Assembly: GCA_902774925.1 (NCBI GenBank)
Contig: CACYKE010000040.1
Coordinates: 1-33,112, forward strand
Reading direction: 5' to 3'
Origin: an uncultured Prevotellaceae bacterium
GTDB lineage: Bacteria > Bacteroidota > Bacteroidia > Bacteroidales > Bacteroidaceae
Length of the DNA: 33,112 nucleotides
This document shows positions 8,294 through 16,567 of this stretch, piece by piece (within the stretch, counting starts at the first letter, position 1; the number at the start of each line of letters is the position of its first letter). A model generated the notes under the pieces. That model saw only the letters and a list, made by a program, of their open reading frames with translations. It searched no databases and was not told where the DNA came from. A program made the position numbers and the translations under genes.

Positions 8294-10251
8294 AAGCCTC
8301 CACCGCCACCAAAACCGCCGCCTCCTCCGAAGCCGCCGCCGAAGCCACCACCGCCGAAGTCAGGGAACGAGGGGGCGGGTTCTTTACCAATTTTAAAGAG
8401 CAGCTTCACGAGGGCTCGACGACGTTGCGACCACGTGGGATAGTCGTCGGCACGAATCACACGCGGTTTCATGTTAGGCATCTGCATGCCACCCTGTTGC
8501 ATGAAATCCATCGAACTGGTAGTAATGACGCAGGTCTTGGTCTTGCCGTCAGCCATCATCTTGTCGGCAATGGCATCGGCACCACCCTCCTTAAACCAGC
8601 TCTCCATCGTATCGTTTTCGCCTGGCACAAGCTGGATGAAAACAGGCATCGCGAACTGACCAGTATTATTCATGGACGACATATACCACGCCTCCTGACG
8701 TTCTACGTCGTAGCCTGTACGTCCGTGAGGAATATCACCCATCGAAGCAAAGCTGAACGGTCCGAAGGGACTATCGGCAATACTATATTTGAAGCCTTGG
8801 CCTGACGAGAGATACATGTTGTTGGGGTCAGCCACACGGGTACCATCCACAATGAAACAGTACTTAAAGGTCTCGGTGGCGAAATCGTTCATCTGTACGC
8901 TCCAAACGCCGGCAGTATCTTTCTCCATGGGCAGCACCTCAGGCAGGATCTCACATTCCAATTCCACTTTCTGGGCATCGGGAGCCTTGAAGCGGAATGT
9001 GATGCTTTCCTCAGCGTATTCAGGCGAGATGATGGGTTTGGGGAACAAACGAGCCATCACGCCAGGAGTAAACTGCTGTTCCTTACCCGTTGCAGCAGGA
9101 GCAGGCTTTCCATCCTTCATAGCAGACTCAGCAGCCTTCTTGTTGAAAAGCAGGGGCAGGGTCTTTGCGAGGAAATATTTGGCATTCATCCATGTGTGTC
9201 CGAACTTGTCGCTGGTAAACTCCTTGACGCTATGGATGCCCTTCTTGTCGAGGAATTCCATGTAGTCGCGGGCATTGCCATAGAGGAAGTCGTCAGTACC
9301 GACACCCAACCAGAACAAGCGGATTTTCTTGTTTGTATCGTCGGCATTGTCGTAGACATTAGGGATGTCCGTCGATGTAAACGAGCTGTAGGAGCAGAGG
9401 TAGGCAAACTTGTCGAGATTTGTCAAGCCATTGTACAGCGCCTGATTGCCACCACGCGAGAAGCCTCCGATGGCACGATGGTCGGCATTGTTCACCGTAC
9501 GATAGTTCTGCTCGATATATGGCATGAGGTCGTTGATGAGGTCCTTGCTGAACACGTCACCGCCAAAGCGTGTCTGGGGCTGACCGCTTGCGGCTTGCGC
9601 TTTTCCAGCCAGCAACTTCGACGGGTTGCCATAAGGCAGCACGACAATCATCTCCTTGGCCTTCTTGTCAGCCAGCAGGTTGTCGAGAATATAATTCACA
9701 CGGCCAACCTTATAATATACCTCCTCGGTATCCGTCGTGCCGCTGATAAGATAGAATACGGGATACTTCTTCTGGAAGTCCTGCATATACGTCGGTGGCA
9801 GATAGACCACAGCCTGATTGGTGGCACCCAGACTCTTGGAGTAATAGTGGATATACTCCAAACGTCCGTGAGGCACATCCTTGATATCGTGAGGCAATGT
9901 GCCGTTGCCAGGAATCTCCAGAAGGCTGTTCTTAAAGCCTTCGTTGGGAAAGTACTGGTCGTTCTCAGGGTCCATCACGCTCACTCCATCGACGATGAAG
10001 CAATAGGGATACATGTCAGGGGCGGCAGGTCCCAGCGTCGCAGTCCACATGCCCGTCTCAGCGTCGCGGGTCATGGGGTTACGGCCTGCAAACTGCACAT
10101 CAACCTGCACATTCTTAGCCTGATCGTTCTTGTAGAAGAATGTCACTGTTCCATCCTGATTGCAACGGATGGATTTCGGAGTCTGCTGCTGAGCCCAGCA
10201 ACAAACGCTCGTCAACACAGCAAGAGCTGTCAATAATAAGTTACGTTTCAT
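8290..10251 (-). CDS. Secreted esterase (CE1-like) with two CBM48-like domains, a partial second esterase unit and a Gly-rich tail
   Basis: The 653-residue protein has a Sec signal peptide (MKRNLLLTALAVLTSVCCWA). A CBM48-like beta-sandwich follows (about 25-115), then an alpha/beta-hydrolase of the esterase D/feruloyl-esterase type (about 125-370) with nucleophile S265 in GGFSRGG, a candidate acid at D320/D321 and H352 in FGHTW. A second CBM48-like module spans about 405-495. It leads into a shorter region (505-580) that resembles only the first part of the esterase domain (PHGRTGY versus PHGRLEY) and lacks a GxSxG. The last 21 residues are nearly all Gly and Phe. Such enzymes usually remove acetyl or feruloyl groups from plant polysaccharides. 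Its ATG overlaps the stop of the upstream flavoprotein (ATGA), so translation is probably coupled. Confidence 0.85.
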   Translation of the reverse strand: MKRNLLLTALAVLTSVCCWAQQQTPKSIRCNQDGTVTFFYKNDQAKNVQVDVQFAGRNPMTRDAETGMWTATLGPAAPDMYPYCFIVDGVSVMDPENDQYFPNEGFKNSLLEIPGNGTLPHDIKDVPHGRLEYIHYYSKSLGATNQAVVYLPPTYMQDFQKKYPVFYLISGTTDTEEVYYKVGRVNYILDNLLADKKAKEMIVVLPYGNPSKLLAGKAQAASGQPQTRFGGDVFSKDLINDLMPYIEQNYRTVNNADHRAIGGFSRGGNQALYNGLTNLDKFAYLCSYSSFTSTDIPNVYDNADDTNKKIRLFWLGVGTDDFLYGNARDYMEFLDKKGIHSVKEFTSDKFGHTWMNAKYFLAKTLPLLFNKKAAESAMKDGKPAPAATGKEQQFTPGVMARLFPKPIISPEYAEESITFRFKAPDAQKVELECEILPEVLPMEKDTAGVWSVQMNDFATETFKYCFIVDGTRVADPNNMYLSSGQGFKYSIADSPFGPFSFASMGDIPHGRTGYDVERQEAWYMSSMNNTGQFAMPVFIQLVPGENDTMESWFKEGGADAIADKMMADGKTKTCVITTSSMDFMQQGGMQMPNMKPRVIRADDYPTWSQRRRALVKLLFKIGKEPAPSFPDFGGGGFGGGFGGGGGFGGGGGF

Positions 10252-11462
10252 GATGCGTTAATGTTTATGTTATTAGTTAAAAATGAACGAATAGAGCAGG
10301 CAACGACATAGGCGGTAGTCCATGCTGCCTGGAAATTAAAGCCTCCCGTGACGCCGTCGATGTCGAGCACCTCGCCAGCAAAATACAGGTGAGGGACATG
10401 ACGGCTCTCGAGAGTAGTAGGATTCACAGCCTTCAGCGAAACGCCCCCACAAGTGACAAACTCGTCCTTGAAGGCAGCACGTCCGACAATATGGTAATGA
10501 TCGTTCGTCAGGACATTGACCAAGCGGTTGACGTCTTTCTTGTTCAGTTCCTGACAACGAATAGTTGCACGTGTGGTCAGCGCCTTATCCACCAGGTAGT
10601 TCCAAAGGCGTTGCTGCAGACCGAAAGGATTGTACGTTGCCAACAGTTTCTGGGGCTGTCGGACAGCCAGTTCGTAGAGAGCAGCCTGTGTGTCCTCTTC
10701 GTTCTTCTGTATCCAATTGATGCTCAGCGGAGCCTGGTAGTTGTTGTCTGCCAGATAGCGAGCGGCATAACTGGAGAGACGCAGAATGGCTGGTCCGCTC
10801 AAGCCCCAATGGGTAATGAGCAACGGACCGTCAGCACGCAGTTTTGTTCCAGGGATGTGGGTTGTGACATCGTTCACCACCAAGCCTTGCATGTCGTGCA
10901 GGCGAGCGTCGTCAATGGAAAATGTAAACAACGACGGCACAGGTTGTTCTATCTCATGACCCAAATCCGCCAGCCACTTCAGCCCTTCATCTTTAGGCGA
11001 ACCACCAGTCGTAACTACCACGGAATCAAAATTATACACAGCGTCTAGTGACTGAATTTTCTCGCCCGTATGTATATCAATATGGTGGCGACGGGCAAGG
11101 GACAGGAAGCAATCGATGACGGCATGAGAATCCTGCGTCTTCGGAAAAACGCATTCATCGTCCTGCGTCACCAGCGCTACACCATGACGCTCGAACCATT
11201 GGTAAGCATCCTTGTAATCAAACACATTGAAAAGCCGTTTCATCAATCGATGGCCACGGGGATAGACCTGCGAAAGGTCGCTGACACGTGCAAACGAGTT
11301 GGTGCAGTTGCAACGTCCGCCACCACTGACCTCCACCTTTGCCAGCACGCGACTGCTACGCTCGAAGATGGTTATTTCCATCTCGGGCATCATCTCCTTC
11401 AGGTTGACAGCCAAGAAGAATCCTGCCGCACCACCGCCTATAATTGCAGTCCGCATAGCCAT
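10248..11462 (-). CDS. BaiN/HI0933-family FAD-dependent oxidoreductase
   Basis: The product (about 404 residues) belongs to the HI0933-like/BaiN flavoprotein family. It has the FAD-binding IIGGGAAGFFLA at the N-terminus, the family signature SGGGRCNCTN, a VVTTGGSP second dinucleotide motif, and the C-terminal GVTGGFNFQAAWTTAY. Members are cytoplasmic FAD/NAD(P)-dependent oxidoreductases of mostly unknown substrate. An in-frame ATG at 11522 would add about 20 residues, but it lies upstream of the -7 box at 11483-11490. The start must therefore be the ATG at 11462 or the one at 11456, which leaves a very short leader. The TGA stop overlaps the esterase ATG, forming a two-gene operon. I see no functional link between the two enzymes. 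Confidence 0.88.
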   Translation of the reverse strand: MAMRTAIIGGGAAGFFLAVNLKEMMPEMEITIFERSSRVLAKVEVSGGGRCNCTNSFARVSDLSQVYPRGHRLMKRLFNVFDYKDAYQWFERHGVALVTQDDECVFPKTQDSHAVIDCFLSLARRHHIDIHTGEKIQSLDAVYNFDSVVVTTGGSPKDEGLKWLADLGHEIEQPVPSLFTFSIDDARLHDMQGLVVNDVTTHIPGTKLRADGPLLITHWGLSGPAILRLSSYAARYLADNNYQAPLSINWIQKNEEDTQAALYELAVRQPQKLLATYNPFGLQQRLWNYLVDKALTTRATIRCQELNKKDVNRLVNVLTNDHYHIVGRAAFKDEFVTCGGVSLKAVNPTTLESRHVPHLYFAGEVLDIDGVTGGFNFQAAWTTAYVVACSIRSFLTNNININAS

Positions 11463-11482
11463 TGATAGTGTCAATTTCTTGG

Positions 11483-11516
11483 CAAAGTTACAAAATTTTT
11501 CCTTTTCTGCATCAAA
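11483..11516 (-). promoter_or_regulatory. Promoter for the flavoprotein-esterase operon
   Basis: TAACTTTG (11483-11490, minus strand) fits the -7 consensus. TTTG (11513-11516) is 22 bases upstream. Its position decides the start of the flavoprotein, because an upstream in-frame ATG at 11522 would not be transcribed. Confidence 0.65.
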
Positions 11517-11532
11517 ATTCATATTTTATTTG

Positions 11533-11540
11533 TACTTTTG
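11533..11540 (+). promoter_or_regulatory. Promoter -7 box for mltG
   Basis: TACTTTTG fits TAnnTTTG and lies 22 bases before the mltG ATG. No clear -33 TTTG is present at the right distance. The expected -33 region meets the -33 region of the divergent flavoprotein promoter. Confidence 0.55.
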
Positions 11541-11562
11541 CCGTCTCAAAAGACAAAAAAAG

Positions 11563-12588
11563 ATGAAAAAGTTGAATTCTAAGCTCCATTTATATGTCGC
11601 AGCAGCCGGTCTGGTCATCATCTTGGGACTGGTGGGCTATTACCTACTGGCACCTGTATCGAAAGCGGAAGAGGTGGTGTATATCTACATTGACGACGAC
11701 GACACACAAGATTCTGTGCTTGTCAAACTGCAATCCATGAATCCGTCTGCAGGAATGGACGGACTTTCGGCAATGCTTCGCCACAGCGATTATGGTGAGC
11801 ACATCCGCACAGGCAAATACGCTATCGAACCAGGCGACAGGGCGTTCACCGTGTTCCGTCGGCTGAAGAACGGACAGCAGACGTCGTTCAATCTTGTCAT
11901 TCCTGAGGCTCGTACGATGGAGCGCCTTGCGGCCATTCTTGGACAAAAGCTGATGATTGACTCGGCGACTATTGCCGACGCCCTGCTTAGCGAGGAGACA
12001 TGCCAACACTACGGTTACGACACGACAACCATTGCGGCGATGTTTGTGCCCAACACCTACGACGTCTATTGGAACATGAGTGTCGACAGGCTCTTGGAGC
12101 GCATGCAGAAGGAGAACGAACATTTCTGGCAGGGCGAGCGCGAGGCCAAGGCTGCCCAGATGCAACTGACACCGATTGAGGTTTGCACGCTGGCCAGCAT
12201 CATTGACGAAGAAACGTCAAACAATGCGGAGAAGCCCATGATTGCAGGCATGTACCTGAATCGTCTGAAAGCCAACATGCCCCTGCAGGCCGACCCCACC
12301 ATCAAGTTTGCGCTGAAACAATTTAAACTGAAGCGTATCTGGCAGAGTTTGCTCCATATTGATTCGCCTTATAACACCTATATGAACGAAGGTCTGCCCC
12401 CTGGTCCTATTAAGATTGCCAGCATCAAAGGCATCGATGCCGTACTGAATGCTGCAGAACACGATTACCTGTATATGTGTGCCAAAGAGGATTTCTCGGG
12501 CACCCATAATTTCGCCACGACCTATCAGGAACACCTGCAGAATGCAGCCCGCTATACCCAAGCCCTGAACGAAAGGGGTATCAAATAA
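11563..12588 (+). CDS. mltG: Endolytic murein transglycosylase MltG
   Basis: The 341-residue product has one N-terminal membrane anchor (about 9-30) and a periplasmic YceG/MltG domain. Visible family features include the LysM-like GKYAIEPGD region, the catalytic-loop sequence SIIDEETSN with the conserved glutamate, and the terminal motifs LPPGPI and FSGTHNFATTYQEH. MltG cuts nascent glycan strands and so sets peptidoglycan strand length. The frame is open far upstream (to 11299), but that part is antisense to the flavoprotein and upstream of the promoter. The ATG at 11563 gives the usual size. The gene is followed after 8 bases by a TonB-dependent receptor, so the two are probably co-transcribed. 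Confidence 0.93.
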   Translation: MKKLNSKLHLYVAAAGLVIILGLVGYYLLAPVSKAEEVVYIYIDDDDTQDSVLVKLQSMNPSAGMDGLSAMLRHSDYGEHIRTGKYAIEPGDRAFTVFRRLKNGQQTSFNLVIPEARTMERLAAILGQKLMIDSATIADALLSEETCQHYGYDTTTIAAMFVPNTYDVYWNMSVDRLLERMQKENEHFWQGEREAKAAQMQLTPIEVCTLASIIDEETSNNAEKPMIAGMYLNRLKANMPLQADPTIKFALKQFKLKRIWQSLLHIDSPYNTYMNEGLPPGPIKIASIKGIDAVLNAAEHDYLYMCAKEDFSGTHNFATTYQEHLQNAARYTQALNERGIK

Positions 12589-12596
12589 CATAACAA

Positions 12597-14684
12597 ATGA
12601 TTTTTAAAAGACAGTTCAACCAGCGCAAGGCACTCCGATTTCGTCAGTTTACAAGGAAAGGATATGCCCTGTTTGCCTGTTTGGGACGTGTCGTCACCAT
12701 CGGCGTACTGAGCGTAGCAACCCTGCGTTCTGCCGCCGTTACCACCACCGATACACTCAGTGTGGTTGGCACTACTGTGGTTGGCGATTCTGTCGCCAAC
12801 AGTCCCGACAAGGAGGCAACCCTCGACGACGTGGAAATCACAGGCTCACGCGCTCCGCTTGCACTTGGGCAAGCGGCGAGAATGGTCACTGTACTGAGTC
12901 GCGAAGAAATTCAGGCGGCGCCAGTACAAAGTATTAACGATTTACTGAAGATGGTTGCTGGCGTCGATGTACGCCAACGCGGTCCCATCGGTGCCCAGAC
13001 GGATATCGGCATCCGTGGCAGCACGCAGGAACAGATTACCATTCTATTGAACGGTATCAACATCTGCGACCCTCAGACCGCCCATAACGCCTTCGACCTG
13101 CCCTGCGACCTCTCAGACATCATCCGCATCGAAGTGTTGGAAGGTCCTGCCTCCCGTGTCTACGGCACCTCATCGCTTGTGGGCGCCATCAACATCGTGA
13201 CGAATGACGGAAAGAGCAAGAACTCAGAGGTAAGAGTAGAGGGAGGCTCGTTCGGTTATCTTTCATCGGCAGGACGCTTGGCAGTTTCCAATCATGCGCT
13301 TTCAGCCAACTTTTCGCGTAGCGATGGCTATCAGCGTTCGAAAGCAGGTGCGCTAAACAGCGACTACAGCGGTGTGAAAGCCTTTTATCAAGGCGCCTAC
13401 GCCAAAGAGCAGATACATCTGAACTGGCACGCAGGCGTAAGCACAAAAGGCTGGGGCTCGAACACCTTCTATAGTGCCAAGTATGACGAACAATACGAAC
13501 ACACCACCAAACTCTTTACTGCTCTAAAGACCAATGTTCAATGTTCCATGTTCAATGTTCAATGTGCTACATACTGGAATCGTTCGTACGACCGCTTTGA
13601 ACTGATTCGCGGCGACGAGTCGAAGGTGCCGTTCAACCATCATCGGACGGATGTCTTCGGCATCAATCTGAACAGCTATTTCGACTGGCAATGGGGACGA
13701 ACGGCCTTGGGGGCGGAATTTCGCAACGAAGACATCGTCAGCGGCAATCTGGGCGAACCGCTAAGCAATCCGCATGGCGAATATAAAAACGGGCTCAACC
13801 GCTCGAACCTGTCCTTCCACGCAGAACATAACATCCTGCTCAAACGATTCACGCTCTCGGCAGGTTTTATCGCGGTGAAGAATACGTGGAACGAAATGCC
13901 CTTCACTCTTTATCCTGGCATCGACGCCAGTCTGCGTCTGGGCGACCATTGGAAGCTGTATGCCTCGTATAATGCTTCGTTGCGCATGCCCTCGTTTACG
14001 GAACTGTACTATAGCGTGGGGGGGCATAAAGCCGACAAATACCTGAAGGCGGAGGAGATGCAAGCTGTGGAAGGCGGCGTGAAATACAGTTCTCGCTGGC
14101 TAACTGTCCAGACCAACATCTTCCATCACCATGCGCGCAATATGATTGACTGGGTAATGGATACGCGAGACACCGACCCCGTCTGGCAAAGTGTCAACCA
14201 CACCAAGATCAATACCCTTGGCGAGGAGATTTCCCTCAATGGGCTATTGGCTTTTGGCAGTTGGCACTTGGCTTACTGTCATCTGCACCAAAGCAAGGAC
14301 GAACAGCCATTCCTACAGTCGCAATATTCGCTGGAATATCTGCGCCATAAGGTGACGACCCAGTTGACTATTTCCCTCGGTAGTATTCTCTCACCTCTCA
14401 CCACTCACCTCTCACCACTCACCTTAACGATAGGCTATCGCTGGCAGGACCGCATGGGGTCATACACGACGGTCGACGGTGAGGTGCGCGCCTATCACCC
14501 CTACTCCGTCGTTGATGCCCGTCTGGCATGGAACAACGACCCCTATTCCATCTACGTGGAAGGCAACAATCTGACCGCTCACCACTATGTGGATTATGGC
14601 AACGTCGTACAGCCTGGATGCTGGGTAACGGCAGGAATAAAACTGACGTTAGGGGCATTTTCAACTGGTGGAATAAACAAATGA
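12597..14684 (+). CDS. TonB-dependent outer-membrane receptor, BtuB-like
   Basis: The 695-residue protein has an N-terminal hydrophobic segment (about 22-45), and a plug domain starting near residue 75 (DDVEITGSRAPL as TonB-box-proximal region). Typical plug motifs follow: LLKMVAGVDVRQRG, DIGIRGSTQEQITILLNGI and RIEVLEGPASRVYGTSSLVGAINI. A beta-barrel ends near the C-terminus with YIYVEGNNLTAHHYVDYG-type strands (YSIYVEGNNL is seen). The length and plug resemble BtuB-type cobalamin receptors of Bacteroidota, but the ligand is not provable here. No cobalamin riboswitch precedes it, since it starts 8 bases after mltG. Two 7-base tandem repeats interrupt the barrel at 13532-13566 and 14390-14424, both in frame and probably in surface loops. 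Confidence 0.85.
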   Translation: MIFKRQFNQRKALRFRQFTRKGYALFACLGRVVTIGVLSVATLRSAAVTTTDTLSVVGTTVVGDSVANSPDKEATLDDVEITGSRAPLALGQAARMVTVLSREEIQAAPVQSINDLLKMVAGVDVRQRGPIGAQTDIGIRGSTQEQITILLNGINICDPQTAHNAFDLPCDLSDIIRIEVLEGPASRVYGTSSLVGAINIVTNDGKSKNSEVRVEGGSFGYLSSAGRLAVSNHALSANFSRSDGYQRSKAGALNSDYSGVKAFYQGAYAKEQIHLNWHAGVSTKGWGSNTFYSAKYDEQYEHTTKLFTALKTNVQCSMFNVQCATYWNRSYDRFELIRGDESKVPFNHHRTDVFGINLNSYFDWQWGRTALGAEFRNEDIVSGNLGEPLSNPHGEYKNGLNRSNLSFHAEHNILLKRFTLSAGFIAVKNTWNEMPFTLYPGIDASLRLGDHWKLYASYNASLRMPSFTELYYSVGGHKADKYLKAEEMQAVEGGVKYSSRWLTVQTNIFHHHARNMIDWVMDTRDTDPVWQSVNHTKINTLGEEISLNGLLAFGSWHLAYCHLHQSKDEQPFLQSQYSLEYLRHKVTTQLTISLGSILSPLTTHLSPLTLTIGYRWQDRMGSYTTVDGEVRAYHPYSVVDARLAWNNDPYSIYVEGNNLTAHHYVDYGNVVQPGCWVTAGIKLTLGAFSTGGINK
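13532..13566. repeat. Heptamer tandem repeat (5 units) inside the receptor gene
   Basis: Five consecutive 7-base units of CAATGTT with single-base changes (CCATGTT, CAATGTG) lie within the barrel region. They encode a Cys/Met/Asn-rich peptide around NVQCSMFNVQC, unlike the surrounding barrel sequence. Confidence 0.9.
14390..14424. repeat. Heptamer tandem repeat (5 units) inside the receptor gene
   Basis: Five perfect heptamers alternate CTCACCT and CTCACCA. The in-frame product is a low-complexity LSPLTTHLSPLT stretch between two predicted barrel strands. The word differs from the repeat at 13532 although both lie in the same gene. Confidence 0.9.
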
Positions 14685-14693
14685 CGGGAATTA

Positions 14694-14725
14694 TTTGGCT
14701 TTTTGCGAAGGTTTTATTACCTTTG
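14694..14725 (+). promoter_or_regulatory. Promoter for glnS
   Basis: TTTG at 14694-14697 and TACCTTTG at 14718-14725 are separated by exactly 20 bases. This is the best-formed Bacteroidota-type promoter of the window together with the one at 21213. It lies just after the receptor stop (14684), 26 bases before the glnS ATG. Confidence 0.8.
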
Positions 14726-14751
14726 CAGCCAAAATTACACATTATTTATTT

Positions 14752-16497
14752 ATGGAAGAGAAAATTTTAACCGACGGCGAGGAAAAGAAAAGCCTCAGCT
14801 TTGTAGAACAGTTTGTAAAGGAAGACCTGGAAGCAGGCAAGAACGGTGGACGTATTCAGACGCGTTTTCCACCAGAGCCCAACGGCTATATACACATCGG
14901 ACACGCTAAGGCCATCTGCATGGACTTTGGTGTGGCTGAAGAGTTCGGAGGCATCTGCAACCTGCGTTTCGACGATACCAACCCCACGAAGGAGAATACG
15001 GAATATGTGGAGAACATTATGAGCGACATCAAGTGGCTCGGTTTCCACTGGGAGAACGTCTATTACGCCTCCGACTATTTCGAGAAGCTCTGGGATTTTG
15101 CCGTATGGCTCATCAAGAAGGGCTTGGCTTATGTCGATGAGCAGACCTCTGAGCAGATTGCCGAGCAAAAGGGTACGCCCACACAGCCTGGACGCCCCAG
15201 TCCTTTCCGCGACCGTCCTATTGAAGAGAACCTGCGTCTCTTCGAGCAGATGAACACCGCTGAAGCCGTTGAGGGCAGCATGGTGCTTCGTGCGAAGCTG
15301 GATATGGCTAACCCCAATATGCACTTCCGCGATCCCATCATCTATCGCATCATCCAGATTCCTCACCACCGCACAGGCACGAAATGGCATGCTTATCCCA
15401 TGTACGACTTCGCCCACGGACAGAGCGACTATTTTGAGGGTGTCACCCACTCCATCTGTACGCTGGAGTTCGTGCCTCACCGTCCGCTCTACGACAAGTT
15501 CGTGGACTTGTTGCGCGAGTATATCAAGGAACAGACGGATACCACAGGGTTCAATCCCGATATCCTGAACAAATACGACGGCACGCGTCAGATTGAGTTC
15601 AACCGTCTGAACCTCACCTACACCGTCATGTCGAAGCGCAAGCTGAAGGCACTCGTGGACGAGAATCTGGTGAATGGTTGGGATGACCCCCGTATGCCGA
15701 CTGTTTGCGGCATGCGTCGTCGCGGCTATTCGTCACAGAGCGTCCGTAACTTCATCGACTCGATTGGTTATACCAAGTTCGACGCCCTCAACGATTACGC
15801 CCTTTTGGAGGCCAGCGTTCGTGACGACCTGAACAAAAAAGCCACGCGCGTCTCGGCAGTCCTCGACCCCGTGAAACTCGTGCTCACCAACTATCCTGAG
15901 GGCAAGACCGAGGAGATGGAAGCCGTGAATAATCCTGAGAACGAGGCTGATGGCACCCACAAGATTACCTTCAGCCGCGAACTGTGGATTGAGCGCGACG
16001 ACTTCATGGAGGTGGCTGAAAAGAAGTTCCAGCGTCTGGCTCCTGGCAAGGAGGTGCGTCTGAAGAATGCCTATATCATCAAGTGCGACGAGGAACACCC
16101 CTGCGACAAGGATGCCAATGGCAACGTAACCACCATTTATGCGACCTACGATCCTGAGACACGTAGCGGACAGCCTGGTGCCGACCGCAAGATCAAGGGT
16201 AAGACGCTCCATTGGGTGAACTGTCAGGATGCCGTACAGGCCGAGGTGCGCCTCTACGACCGCCTGTTTGCCATCGAGAATCCTAGTGCCGACGAGCGCG
16301 ACTTCCGCGAACTGCTGAATCCCGATTCATTGAAAGTGCTCAACAATTCGGTTGTTGAGCCTTACCTCAAGGAAAAGAAGCCCGGCGATTTCCTCCAGTT
16401 CCAGCGTATCGGCTACTTCACGCTCGATCTCGACTCTACTCCCGATCATCTGGTCTTCAACAAGACCGTCGGCCTGAAGGATACCTGGAAACGATAA
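14752..16497 (+). CDS. glnS: Glutamine--tRNA ligase
   Basis: The 581-residue cytoplasmic enzyme charges tRNA-Gln. It has the class I HIGH motif in RFPPEPNGYIHIGHAKAI, the GlnRS-type sequence LRFDDTNPTKENTEYV, and the KMSKS-loop variant VMSKRKL. The C-terminal anticodon-binding beta-barrels are recognisable (for example TLHWVNCQDAVQAEVRLYDRLF). The ATG at 14752 lies downstream of the promoter and gives the family's usual N-terminus. The 19 upstream in-frame codons include the promoter and are not coding. The size is close to that of other bacterial GlnRS. Downstream, a TPR gene starts after a gap made only of heptamer repeats. Confidence 0.96.
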   Translation: MEEKILTDGEEKKSLSFVEQFVKEDLEAGKNGGRIQTRFPPEPNGYIHIGHAKAICMDFGVAEEFGGICNLRFDDTNPTKENTEYVENIMSDIKWLGFHWENVYYASDYFEKLWDFAVWLIKKGLAYVDEQTSEQIAEQKGTPTQPGRPSPFRDRPIEENLRLFEQMNTAEAVEGSMVLRAKLDMANPNMHFRDPIIYRIIQIPHHRTGTKWHAYPMYDFAHGQSDYFEGVTHSICTLEFVPHRPLYDKFVDLLREYIKEQTDTTGFNPDILNKYDGTRQIEFNRLNLTYTVMSKRKLKALVDENLVNGWDDPRMPTVCGMRRRGYSSQSVRNFIDSIGYTKFDALNDYALLEASVRDDLNKKATRVSAVLDPVKLVLTNYPEGKTEEMEAVNNPENEADGTHKITFSRELWIERDDFMEVAEKKFQRLAPGKEVRLKNAYIIKCDEEHPCDKDANGNVTTIYATYDPETRSGQPGADRKIKGKTLHWVNCQDAVQAEVRLYDRLFAIENPSADERDFRELLNPDSLKVLNNSVVEPYLKEKKPGDFLQFQRIGYFTLDLDSTPDHLVFNKTVGLKDTWKR

Positions 16498-16567
16498 TTA
16501 GCAGTTGGCAGTTAGCTGTTAGCAGTTAGCAAAGCCAAAAGCTAATAGCCAAAAGCTAATAGCTAAT
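16498..16567. repeat. Ten heptamer units filling the glnS-TPR gap exactly
   Basis: Directly after the glnS stop (16495-16497), ten 7-base units run without interruption into the ATG of the next gene at 16566. The first five are of the TTAGCAG type and the last five alternate AGCCAAA and AGCTAAT. The whole 68-base intergenic region is therefore repeat, and the start codon's first two bases belong to the tenth unit. No Shine-Dalgarno sequence is present. Confidence 0.92.

Noticed and set aside
9196-10236. A 346-codon plus-strand open frame
   Set aside because: It is a shadow of the esterase gene on the opposite strand and has no domain signal.
11463-11522. Longer N-terminus of the BaiN-like flavoprotein
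   Set aside because: The -7 box at 11483-11490 lies inside it, so its ATG would be upstream of the transcription start, and FAD-binding proteins of this family start just before the GxGxxG.
12560-12600. Cobalamin riboswitch before the receptor gene
   Set aside because: The gap between mltG and the receptor is only 8 bases, so there is no room for one.
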